64,000 nucleotides of DNA from the NCBI GenBank assembly GCA_947500755.1, contig CANMTO010000005.1, positions 1 to 64,000 on the forward strand, read 5' to 3'. A program made the position numbers and the translations under genes. The stretch is from Flavobacteriales bacterium (GTDB taxonomy: Bacteria; Bacteroidota; Bacteroidia; Flavobacteriales_D; Crocinitomicaceae). How positions within the stretch are numbered: position 1 is the stretch's first letter; every line of letters starts with the position of its first letter. Below, in pieces: positions 1-11,400 of the stretch. The notes under the pieces were generated by a model that was not told the DNA's origin, ran no database searches, and was given only the letters and a program-made list of their open reading frames with translations.

Positions 1-1254
1 CAACGATCAACGCCGGTCTTGACCAAACGGTATGTCAAGGAGCAAACGTAACGCTAAGCGGAACGGGAGGAAGTACGTATAGTTGGAATAATGGCGTGAG
101 CAACGGCGTGGCCTTTGTTCCAAACACTACTACAACTTACACCGTAACAGGAACCGATGCCAATGGATGTGCGAATACGGATCAAGTAACTGTAACCGTT
201 TCTCCAAACCCAACCTTGTCTGGAAATACGGTTATCTGTCCGAACACGACCTCCCAACTAACAGGAACTGGAACAGCGGCAGCAAATAACGCATGGACTT
301 CAAGCAACGCGGCAGTAGCAACGGTCTCAAATACCGGCCTTGTAACGGCACTTAGTTTTGGTACCAGCACGATTACGTTTACCAACAATAACGGCTGTAC
401 CGCAACGACCACCATAAATGTAAGCAACCCAACAGCGCCTGCCTTTAATCCGGTTGCGGCCGTATGTGCTGGTGGCGTAATTAGTTTACCTGGGGCATCT
501 ACGAATAACATTCAAGGGACTTGGTCTCCTGCAGTGAACAATACACAAACCACCACCTACACCTTTACCCCCTCTGCCGGACAATGTGCAACCAACGCAA
601 CACTTACCGTTAATGTCAACCCGCTGCCAACGATCAACGCCGGTCTTGACCAAACGGTATGTCAAGGAGCAAACGTAACGCTAAGCGGAACGGGAGGAAG
701 TACGTATAGTTGGAATAATGGCGTGAGCAACGGCGTGGCCTTTGTTCCAAATGCTACTACTACCTATACCGTTACTGGAACCAATGCCAACGGATGTTCG
801 AATACGGATCAAGTAACTGTAACCGTTTCTCCAAATCCAACCTTGTCTGGAAATACGGTTATTTGTCCGAACACGACCTCGCAATTAGCGGCGAATGCTA
901 ACCCTGCCGCTTCTAACGCGTGGACAACAAGCAACGCGGCAGTAGCAACGGTCTCAAATTCCGGCCTTGTAACGGCACTTAGTTTTGGAACCAGCACGAT
1001 TACGTTTACCAACAATAACGGCTGTACCGCAACGACCACCATAAATGTAACCAACCCCCTTGCCCCGACCTTCAACCCGATCTCGTCTGTTTGCTCTGGT
1101 GGAAGTATTACCTTACCAGCTGCATCAACCAATAACGTGCAAGGAACATGGTCGCCGGCGGTGAACAACACCCAAACCACCACGTATACTTTTACACCTT
1201 CCGCTGGTCAGTGTGCTACTACCGCGCAACAAACCGTAACGGTGAATCCTAACC
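1..1254 (+). repeat. Two tandem copies of a 627-bp coding repeat
   Basis: Bases 1-627 and 628-1254 are in-frame copies (209 codons each). Identity is nearly complete over the first 120 or so bases and high through about base 420 (matching 1047), then falls in the last third. A shorter third copy of the BIG2-like part lies at about 1245-1470. The array continues out of the window to the left. Confidence 0.9.
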
Positions 1255-2240
1255 CGAGCATTTCCGGAGGTAGCAGCGTGTGTGTTGGAAGCACCTTACA
1301 ATTAACCGGTAGCGGTACCCCAGCAGTTAACGCACCTTGGGTTTCAGGAACAGCAGCTATTGGATCAGTAGCTAACAATGGTGTATTCACCGCGCTTTCC
1401 CCAGGAACGAGTGTATTGACTTACACGAATTCAAATGGGTGTTCCGCAACCACGACCGTTTCCGTGCAGGGTGCTATAAATGCAGTGCCGCAGCAAGTTG
1501 CCGCATGCCTTTCGTATCTGTGGAATGGGCAAACTTACTCGCAAAGTGGTACGTACTCAGATACCTTACAAACCGTGGCCGGTTGCGATTCCATTATTTC
1601 TTTGAATTTAACGATCAGCGATAGCATCACGGGTCCAACAACCCAACAAAACGCTTGCGGTCCATATACGTGGAATGGACAAACATATACGCAAAGTGGA
1701 ACGTACACATACAATGGAACCACCGCGAACGGTTGCGACTCCAGTGCTACCTTGGTGCTAACCATTGATCAAGCGCCTAGCAATGCGCAAGTAAGTTTGA
1801 ATCAGGGTACATTCACGGTGACGGCACAAAACGCATCTAATTTTGCATGGATGGATTGCGCTACCAATACCTTAATCCCCGGTGAAACAAACGCTACCTT
1901 TACCCCAACACTTAGTGGAAGTTATGCGGCTGTGGTAAGTAATGCCTGTGGCTCAGACACCACCACATGTGAACCTATAGAAGTGCAGGGGATTTCTGAA
2001 ACGGACAGCGAATTGATTGCGGTGTATCCCAATCCGAGCGCTGGGATTTTCACCGTTGCAAGCAAAGGATCCATCATTCAAGAAGCCGTTCTTTACAGTG
2101 TCAATGGTGAATTAATCTGGCGTAATGCACATAACTCCCAGGAAATCACCATAGATTTGAGTGAATATGCACGAGGTACGTATATGTTACACGTAAGCAC
2201 GAACCAACAAGCAACAATTTTTAGACTGATTAAACAGTAA
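1..2240 (+). CDS. Repeat-rich T9SS-secreted surface protein, 3' part
   Basis: The frame is open from the first bases, so this is the C-terminal part (>=746 residues) of a larger protein. It begins inside a PKD/Ig-like repeat (INAGLDQTVCQGANVTLSG), followed by a BIG2-like repeat (NPTLSGNTVICPNTTSQL) and a third beta-sandwich repeat (TWSPAVNNTQTTTYTFTP). This three-part unit of about 209 residues occurs twice, then a lone BIG2-like copy. Two modules of the form CxxYxWNGQTYxxSGTY...GCDS follow (about 1500-1770), then an Ig-like linker (WMDCATNTLI). The tail carries YPNPSAGIF and GTYMLHV, a type A T9SS sorting domain. Paired cysteines in most repeats suggest disulfides. Expected role is a cell-surface or released adhesin-like protein; the ligand is unknown. 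A strong terminator follows. Confidence 0.9.
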   Translation, partial: TINAGLDQTVCQGANVTLSGTGGSTYSWNNGVSNGVAFVPNTTTTYTVTGTDANGCANTDQVTVTVSPNPTLSGNTVICPNTTSQLTGTGTAAANNAWTSSNAAVATVSNTGLVTALSFGTSTITFTNNNGCTATTTINVSNPTAPAFNPVAAVCAGGVISLPGASTNNIQGTWSPAVNNTQTTTYTFTPSAGQCATNATLTVNVNPLPTINAGLDQTVCQGANVTLSGTGGSTYSWNNGVSNGVAFVPNATTTYTVTGTNANGCSNTDQVTVTVSPNPTLSGNTVICPNTTSQLAANANPAASNAWTTSNAAVATVSNSGLVTALSFGTSTITFTNNNGCTATTTINVTNPLAPTFNPISSVCSGGSITLPAASTNNVQGTWSPAVNNTQTTTYTFTPSAGQCATTAQQTVTVNPNPSISGGSSVCVGSTLQLTGSGTPAVNAPWVSGTAAIGSVANNGVFTALSPGTSVLTYTNSNGCSATTTVSVQGAINAVPQQVAACLSYLWNGQTYSQSGTYSDTLQTVAGCDSIISLNLTISDSITGPTTQQNACGPYTWNGQTYTQSGTYTYNGTTANGCDSSATLVLTIDQAPSNAQVSLNQGTFTVTAQNASNFAWMDCATNTLIPGETNATFTPTLSGSYAAVVSNACGSDTTTCEPIEVQGISETDSELIAVYPNPSAGIFTVASKGSIIQEAVLYSVNGELIWRNAHNSQEITIDLSEYARGTYMLHVSTNQQATIFRLIKQ

Positions 2241-2264
2241 GAAAAATAATTTCAAAAAATTTTT

Positions 2265-2287
2265 AAAGGGGCACTAGCCCCTTTTTT
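2265..2287 (+). terminator. Rho-independent terminator
   Basis: An 8-bp stem AAAGGGGC / GCCCCTTT with loop ACTA runs into a T-tract. It lies 25 bases after the stop of the first surface-protein gene and separates it from the next giant gene. Confidence 0.9.
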
Positions 2288-2352
2288 CTTTGTCTATATT
2301 AAATTCCTGGTGGTTGATACTCAATTAAGTAGCCTTAATGTTAATTCTACAC

Positions 2353-2382
2353 TTTGATTGGATTATTTTTTTATTATCTTTG
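2353..2382 (+). promoter_or_regulatory. Bacteroidota-type promoter of the giant gene
   Basis: TTTG at 2353-2356 and TATCTTTG at 2375-2382, separated by 18 bases, match the Bacteroidota sigma-ABfr consensus. Transcription would start around 2388, leaving a leader of roughly 30 bases. An in-frame TTG at 2354 lies inside this promoter, so it cannot be the translation start. Confidence 0.8.
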
Positions 2383-2419
2383 GGCACTAAATTTTTATTT
2401 TTTATCTAAAGTTCTAATT

Positions 2420-5400
2420 ATGAAAAAGATACTACCTGTTTTGTTTCGCTTAATTGTTGTGGCTTGTATTCTTTTACTCTCGCCAAAGGCTTTTGGTCAG
2501 TTAAGTGGAATTAAGAACATTCCTGGGGATTACCCGAACGTAACTGCCGCTGTCACTGACCTTAACCTTCAAGGGGTAGGTGCTGGTGGGGTAACCTTTA
2601 ACATTGCGGCTGGTTTTACTGAAAGTACCAGTGCACAAATTACCATTACTGCTACTGGAACAGCAGCCAATCCGGTCGTTTTCCAGAAAAGTGGTGCAGG
2701 GGCCAATCCAGTGATCACTAGAACCGATGCTGGTGCGCTTATTACATCAACGGTTGGAGGGCAAGGTGATGCCGTGATCATGTTGGACGGTTCGGATTTT
2801 GTTACCTTTAACGGGGTGGATGTTCAAGCCTCTAACTCAGGTATTGAATACGGATACATGACGAATAAGCCCAATGCGGCCGATGGATGTAAGAATATAA
2901 CTATTCAAAACTCAGTAGTTACCATGACTAAAGGTACCAGTGGTTTTGTAGTAGGTATTCACATCAGTAACGGGCCGCTTACTGTAGCTTCGGCTACCGG
3001 TCAAACCATTGCATCCGTTGCAGGAGCCAATGAGAATATTACGATCATAGGGAATACCATTCAGAACGTTCATGTTCCGGTATATGTCCGCGGAGGAACA
3101 GGTTCATACGATCAAAACATTATAGTTGGGCAAAACGGTGCAGGAAATATCTTACAAAATTTTGGAGGTGGTAGCGCCACTACTACTTATGGAGCATATT
3201 TTATTTATGCAAGTAATGTCAGTGTTGATTATAATACCATCAACAACATTGCAGGTGGTGGGACCGCTCATCCTTCTACGTTTTATGGGGTGTTCTATTC
3301 TATTGTTTCTGGAACGGTTTCAGGTAGTAATAATGCCTTTACTACCTCAGTTTCTGGTACCTCTGCAAGTTATTCTTTATACAATGGGAACTTAGCCACC
3401 ACAGAGGCCTTTAATAACAACACGTTTGCTAGTGGTACGTTTTCATCCACAGGTACGCACTATATGATTTATGCTTCCAACAGTACTACCAACAAAACCA
3501 TTAATGCCAATAGTATTGTTGGTACTTTTTCAAGAACAGGGGCGGGTGCAATTTATGGGTATTACAACTTCGGTAGTCCAGCAGCAGGAACTGAAACCTT
3601 AACCAATAATAACTTTAGCAACATTACCAACACGGGTACTGGAGCTGTTTATGGGATTTACACCTTTACAACTACATCACAAAATAGAACGTGTACGGGT
3701 AATACGCTAAATAACCTAACATCCGGAACCGGTTTGATTTATGCTTTTTACACTGTAAGTGGTAACAACAACGTAGTCAATAATAATATTGTCAACAATA
3801 TTAATACGGGCGGTACTGTTTATGGAATTTACGCGTCTGGAACGAATTTGAACGCTACCAATAATAAAATAACCAATGTAAGTACTGGAGGCACTTTCTA
3901 TGGGATATATGCTTATGGCCCAACGTCAAGTGTCACCAATGACACGATATTCGGTATCACACAAACAGCTGCGGGTACCACCTACGGAATTTTCGTTTCT
4001 ACCTCAGCTTCAACCCTGGGAACAGTAAGCAACTGTGAAGTGCGAAATATGGTTTCTGCGGGAACAACCCTTGCGGGGATTTATGTTGGGCAAGCAGCGG
4101 GAACCGTTAATAGAAACAAGGTATTTAACTTAACCAGCACGAGTGTACTTGCGCCTACTGTTTCCGGAATCCAAGTGTATTCCAATGGAATGGATGTGGT
4201 AAATAACATTATTGGAGACATCAAAGCTCCTGCGGCCAACACCGCTAGTGGTATTACGCCATCTGTTCGTGGAATTAACATTACCAGTACATCCGCTAGT
4301 AAAAATATAAACGTATACCATAATTCAGTTTACTTAAATGCTTCTAGTACAGGGGCCAATTTTGGTACAGCAGGGGTATTTGCTACAATCAACGCGACAG
4401 CTACTTCCGCTCGCTTGAAAATGGTAGGTAATATCATTGTAAACGTATCCAATCCAAACGGTACAGGAGTCGTTTCCGCGTTAACACGATCTGCCGTAGG
4501 GTTAGCAAATTTTGACGTAACCTCAAACAATAACCTTTATTTTGCGGGATCCCCATCTGCAAACAAGGTTATTTTTAATGATGGAACTAATCTAATTCAA
4601 ACCTTGGGTGGTTACCAAACCTTTACGCTTTCAGAAGCTTCATCCTTGTCCTTTTTACCGAACTTCTTAAGTACGGTAGCAGCGAATGCAAACTTCGTAC
4701 ACATCAATCCAGCTGTTCCTACACAATTAGAAAGTGGAAGCAGCAATCTGAACATTGCGAATGACTTTGATGGTGATATCCGTGCCCTCGCCGCGGGTTA
4801 TGCTGGAACAGGAACGGCCCCGGACATTGGTGCAGATGAATTTAATGGACAAACTCCGGCCCCAATCATTGTCTTAGCATCAGTTGCTCCAGCAGCTATT
4901 GGTCAGTGTGTTGCTGCTTCACGTTTGGTTACAGCAACGCTAACTACATTAGGCGGAACAATTACTGGAGGAACGTTAAATTATGCGTTTAACGGCGTAC
5001 CTCAAACAGGTATTCCTATGGTCAATACTGTTGGAAATGACTGGACTGCAACTATTCCAGCTGCCTTACCAACCAATGCAGTTGTAACATGGTCCATTAC
5101 TGCTACGAACTCTATTCCATTATCCTCAACATATAACGGAACGTCTTTCCAAGATGATCCACTTTTAGGTGTAACTGCAGTAGCGGCGAATACCGTAAGT
5201 CCTATTTGTGCTGGCGCCTCTTCGGGAATATATGTAACCTTAAACTACCCTGCTGGTGTTGCACCTGTTTATACCACACCCACGGTTTCTTCGCCAACAT
5301 TGGACGAGGATTTTGGAAATATCACATTAATTCAGAATGGTGTAACAGTATTAAATAATACATCTGCTTTACATAGTTTAGTAGGGACAATTGGCACAGC

Positions 5401-8400
5401 CACAGGTATTGCGGGAGGATATTCCAACTTTAGTTCTTTTGGACCATTCAATTTGGTTTCTGGACAGCCTGTGAATTTCAGTGTATCCAGCTTAACTTCT
5501 GCGACCCCTTATACCAATGTTTTAAAGATTTTCATTGACTTAAACAAAAACGGGTCTTTTACAGACCCTGGAGAATGTATGTATTTCGATAATCCAGGTG
5601 TGGCTGGAGCGCATACTTCTACTGGAACATTTACTATCCCTGTGAGTGCTTTTGGAGTTACCCGCATGCGTGTATTTGCACAAGAAACTGGAAGTGGGAA
5701 TGGATATGTAAACTCATTTTCCTGGGGGGAATTTGAAGATTACACGATTAGTATTTCTAACATCGCATCGGTGTCATGGTCAGACGGTGTATCAACTATA
5801 GGAACTGGTACTTCATTATCTGTTACACCCGGTGTAACAACTTCTTACACTGCCACTGTAATTTCATCTGGCTGTACGGTAACATCAAATGCAACAACAA
5901 TAACCGTGAATCAATTACCAACAGCACCTATCGCTACCAATAGCTCACAATGCGGACTAGGTGTTCCTGTCGGTTCTGTTGCTTCTAACGCGGGTATCGC
6001 AGGAACAGGTTCGTTTTACTGGTATAACGCTGCGAATAATGGAGCCACGGTACAAACCCCTCCTTTAACCCCAATACCAGCGACGTCTTGCACCTACACA
6101 TTTAATCTTTCAGATGCATTTGGTGATGGGTGGAATGGTGCTACCATGCAGATTTTAAATGGTGCCGTAGTGGTAGCTACTATAGGAACTTCATTTACTT
6201 CAGGCTCTGCTGCGACTCAAACTGTAGTTTTACAATCAGGTGTTACATACACCTTATTTTGGAATAATGGTGGATTCTATCCAGAAGAGGTTGGAATTAC
6301 AGTCCTTGACCCATCTGGAAACTCTCTATACACAATGGCGCCAACCTTTAACAATCCAAATGTTAATACCACCTTATTAACTATTATTGCAGATTGTTCT
6401 TCCGCTCCTCCAATTGGATTCACCACAGGGGTAGGATACACTACGTATCAAACGTCTATTTCCTCCACTGCAACCTTTTACGTATCGGAATTAGGGGCCA
6501 ATGGATGTTATAGTGCTTTAACACCAATTACCTTAACCGTTGTGAATCCAGACCCAATTATTATTACACCAGGATTAACTGCGTCACTTTGTTTAGGTCA
6601 AAGTGTTGGACTTAACGCGACATCAATTGCTAACCCGCCATATATATTTACATGGGATGCATTATCCTATGGAGGTTCTGGGTTTGCCGCTCCTCTAGCA
6701 GGTGCCGCTCAAACGATTACTCCCACATTATCAGGTGTTTACAATTACGTAATTACCGGCACGAATGGCGTATGTACAGAAACAGATACGGTAGTAACCA
6801 CCGTAAATGACCTTCCTGTTATAACAAGCGTAACGGGTAATCCTTCGGGGGTTTGTAATAACGATACGATTAACTTAGCCGTTTCAAGTTTTGTAAACGG
6901 TCCTCAAATACTACCAGCTGGATATTGCGCGGTACAAAATGCAGGAGGTTCAGGATCGATGATTAACAATGTGGTATTTAATTCTATTGCAAATAATACC
7001 TCCGCAACCAATCCAGTTGGGCCACCGTTTGCTACCACCTTTAATTTAACGACTACTGTTAACATTGGTCAAACGTATCCATTCTCGATTACGATTGATC
7101 CACTTGGGATTTACTCATTAACTACCGCTTCCGTATGGATTGACTTCAATAGAAATGGTATTTACGAGGTTACTGAATGGATTAATGGTGGAATTAACAT
7201 ACCTTCTGGTACTACGAATACGGTAAATATTACCATTCCAGCTAACGCCCTTCCAGGACTTACTGGAATGCGTATTAGAACGCGAGGAAACACGCTGAAT
7301 AATGCTACTTATGGATGTACTTATATGGGTTCTGGAGAATCTGAAGATTACCAAGTGAATATTCAAGCGGCTCCTGCTAATCCATACACCTACACATGGA
7401 ATACCATTCCTGCTGGAACCGGAGCTTCTACAACTACTCCTGCGATTAACAACACGGCGTCTAACATTGTAGTAACATATATTGTTACGGCAAATGACCC
7501 GGTTACAGGATGTGTTAATCAAGATACTACGAATAACATTACCATCTACCCACCAATTTTACCTCCAACGGTGGTAAACAGTGCACATTGCGGTATTCAA
7601 ATCCCAACGGCAGTGGCTAATGACGTTAATGGGTTCGTAGGTCCGAATTACAACTGGTATGCTACCGCTGTAAATTCAAATGCCCTTCAAGCTACGGCTG
7701 CGAACTCCTATAATACATTGGTTGGAAACACCACCACTTTATATGTTGCTGTTGAAGATACGCTCACAGGTTGTGAAACATCCAGTACACCAGTAACCAT
7801 TACCGTTGCTGCTGGTCCAGCGCTTACCTTGGCAGCGCTAGGTGATACGATATGTGTTGGTAACACTACCTCAGCCATTGGTTTGAGCGCAGGTGCAGGT
7901 GCGTACAATGCGTACACATGGACTCCAGCAGCAGGAGTAAGTGGAAATGAAATCACTGGATGGTCATTCAACCCAGCAGTTTCTACGGTGTATACCCTTG
8001 TGGCTAACCAATCTGCAGCGCCTAACTGTAGCAATCAAGATACCATCAGCATTAATGTTGATCAAGTGATTCCGCCAGCACCGAACGTTGCACAAAACTC
8101 ATTCAATGTGTGTTCTGGAACAAACAGCATTTTATTAGGCGCATCGTTCCCAATCGTAAATAATACATTTACTTATACCTTAAATTTCTTTGATTCATTT
8201 GGTGATGGATGGAACGGTAATACCATTACTGTATCTGTGAATGGTTCTCCTGTTTTAAGTGGAGTTACGCTCCCTTCAGGGTCGACTGGTTCACAAACGT
8301 TCACAGTGAATGGAGGTCAAACGATCACAGCCCAATTCAATGCCATAGGATTGTGGATTGGTGAATGTACATACAACATTATAGACCAAAACGGAAACGT

Positions 8401-11400
8401 TATTTTCTCGGGTACCCCAGCAAGCGCAGCAGGGCCTCCAAGTTTAACTACTCCTTATTTAGTACCAGTTTCACCTCAACCTAACTTTGTTGTGAATTGG
8501 TATAATGCGAGTAACAACGGAACAAACGTTGGAACAGGTTCTCCACTACAAGCCGTTGGAACAACAGTAATGCCTACTGCTACGAATGGTACTTACACAT
8601 TCTACGCAGGATTGTCTTTGGGTGCTTGTAACAGTGCTACTACTGTACCAGTTACTGTGAATGTAGCGGACGTAGCAGGAACACTTACAGCTGTAAATAC
8701 ATGTATTAACGCTACCAATGGTACATTTACCGCAAGTAACTTTACGTGTGGTACCGCACCATTCGACTATTCAGTAAACAACGGACCTTACGGACCAATT
8801 CCTACGAATTTAGCCGCAGGTACGTATACGGTAGTGATTCGTGATGCCAATTTATTATTTTCTCCTACTTACACTATAACAGTAGGTGTTGATAACGTTA
8901 TACCACCTGCACCAACTGTACCGCAAGCGCTATATTCAGTATGTACTGGAGTAAACAGCGTATTACTTGCCGCTGCGCCACCGGTTTTACAAGGAAGCTT
9001 AACGTATACCTTAAATTTCTTTGATTCGTTTGGAGATGGATGGAATGGAAACACAATCAATGTATTGATTAATGGTGTACCTGTATTGAATGGGGTAACC
9101 TTACCTAGCGGTTCAAATGGTACTGCAACCTTTACAGTGAATAACGGTGACGTACTTACTACTCAATTCAATGCCATAGGGTTCTGGATTGCAGAATGTA
9201 CTTATTCTATCACTGGACCTGGTAATACCCTTGTTTTCTCGGGTACTCCGGCAAGTGCAGTTGGTCCACCAAGTTTAACCAATGGTATTACAATTACCAC
9301 GCAACCAGCAAACCCACAGCCTAATTATATCTTGAATTGGTATAACGCTTCAACGAACGGTGCTTTTGTTGGAACAGGATCACCACTTGAAGCGGTTGGA
9401 ACTATCGTAATGCCAACAGCGGCTAACGGTCTGTATACCTTCTATGTTGGAACTTCATTAGGTTCTTGTAACAGTGCAACCACTGTAGCAGTTACCGTAG
9501 ACGTAGCCGATGTAGCCGCAACGATTACTCCAATCAATGCTACATGTAATGGGGTTGCTAACGGTTCATTTACCGCTTCTAACTTTATTTGTGGAACAGC
9601 ACCTTATGTCTATTCTGTAAATAACGGTGCGTTTGGTGCGATTCCAACTAACTTACCGGCGGGGAACCATACGGTTGTTATTCGTGATGCAAATAACTTG
9701 TTGTCTTCAGTGTATAACCTAACTATAACACAGCCAGCCTGGTCAATTAATGCACCGGTAGCGGCTGCGAATGGATCCGCGTGTTTCGGAGATACGTCAG
9801 AAGTTATTTCAGCCGCCTCTATAATCAATGGTCAAACAGCTACCGTAACACAAACATTTACATTAGCAAGTAACGTATTCTTCGGTGGAGGAGGCACGCA
9901 ATCCTTTACTCAGAATATTAGCTTGCCTCCTGGAGCAACGGTAACATCTACACAATTATCGTTTAATAATGTAAGCACGGCGAACTTTTTATGGCCTTCC
10001 GATTTTAATGTTTCATTAACAGGTGCATCAACACTTGGGACAACAACACTAGCATTTGTAAACCAAGAAGTTGCCAATGCGGGTCCTTATTTACAAAACC
10101 CGAGTTTATTGAATAATAACGGTGGTAATGTTACCGTGAATATTACCAATACCTACCCTCCTGGAACTGGGTCCTTTGGATCGGTAACGCTAATTGTTAC
10201 TTATACGATGCCAGCACCTGCCTCAGCAACTACATGGTGGAACGCTGCAACGGGTGGTACATCAGTAGCCAATGGATTTAGCATTAACTCGGTTGGTACG
10301 GCTATATTACCGAATACCTTAACACCAGGAGTGTACAACTTCTATGCTCAAGGAGAAGCAAATGGGTGTAATTCACTTACACGCACCTTGGTAACCGTAA
10401 CGGTTCACGCATTGCCTATCGTGAATGGTGGTAATAACTCAGCACTATGTATTGGTCAATCCACTACATTAACTGCAACTGGAGCAAGTACCTATACTTG
10501 GAACAATGGAATATCAAATGGTGTTGCTTTTGCACCGAACGCAACGAATACCTATATCGTAAATGGTATTGATGTGAACGGTTGCGCGAATCAAGATACG
10601 CTTACTATCATTGTGAATCCGCTTCCAATTGTTTCTGCCGGTGCAAACCAAACGGTATGTTTGAACACACCAGTAGTACTAAATGGTTCAGGAGCGACAA
10701 CATATGTATGGAATAACGGTATTACCAATAATACACCATTTACTCCAACCACTACAAACAACTATATCGTAACAGGTACAGATGTAAATGGATGTGTGAA
10801 TACGGATACGGCTACGGTGACTGTTCTACCATTACCTAACGTGAATGCTGGACAAGACTACGCAATCTGTGTTGGCCTTGGAGCAACCTTAACAGGAACT
10901 GGTGCTAGTACATACCAATGGAACAACAACGTGAACAACGGAGTAACGTTCTTCCCGAATACAACAACGACTTATACAGTTATTGGTACGGGTGCAAATG
11001 GTTGTTCAGCACAAGATTCAGTTGTAGTAACAGTAAATACCACGCCAAGTATTTCATTAACCAACGGTGGAGCAGCTTGTGCTAACGGTAACGTAGCATT
11101 GAATGCAACAACAACCGGAGCATTTGGAGGATTCTGGTCTAGTACCAACGGTGGAGGTACTTTTGCACCAAACGTATCCAATGCGAACGTAGTGTACAAC
11201 GCTAATGGTAACGATCCTGCAACCGTAACCTTTGTTTACGTAGCATTCAATCAATGTGGTGCTTCTAACGATACAACCATTATCAACATCCTTGGATTAC
11301 CATCTGTTAATGCTGGAGTTGACGCTGCTGTATGTACAGGAACAAACACTACCCTTACGGCAACAGCTGCAGGTTCAGTGGTTTGGAATAACGGAATCTT

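Noticed and set aside
809-1183. 124-codon minus-strand open frame opposite the surface-protein repeats
   Set aside because: A similar shadow frame recurs in the other repeat copy; it follows from the sense codons.
1-1254. Tandem direct repeats as a possible CRISPR or satellite array
   Set aside because: Units are 627 bases, in frame and code for beta-sandwich domains; no short repeats with unique spacers.
2354-2419. Upstream TTG start for the giant protein
   Set aside because: It lies within the promoter and would hide the signal peptide behind 22 odd residues.
7118-7522. 134-codon open frame on the minus strand inside the giant gene
   Set aside because: Ser/Arg/Asn-rich shadow of the repetitive plus-strand coding sequence; no start context and no domain.
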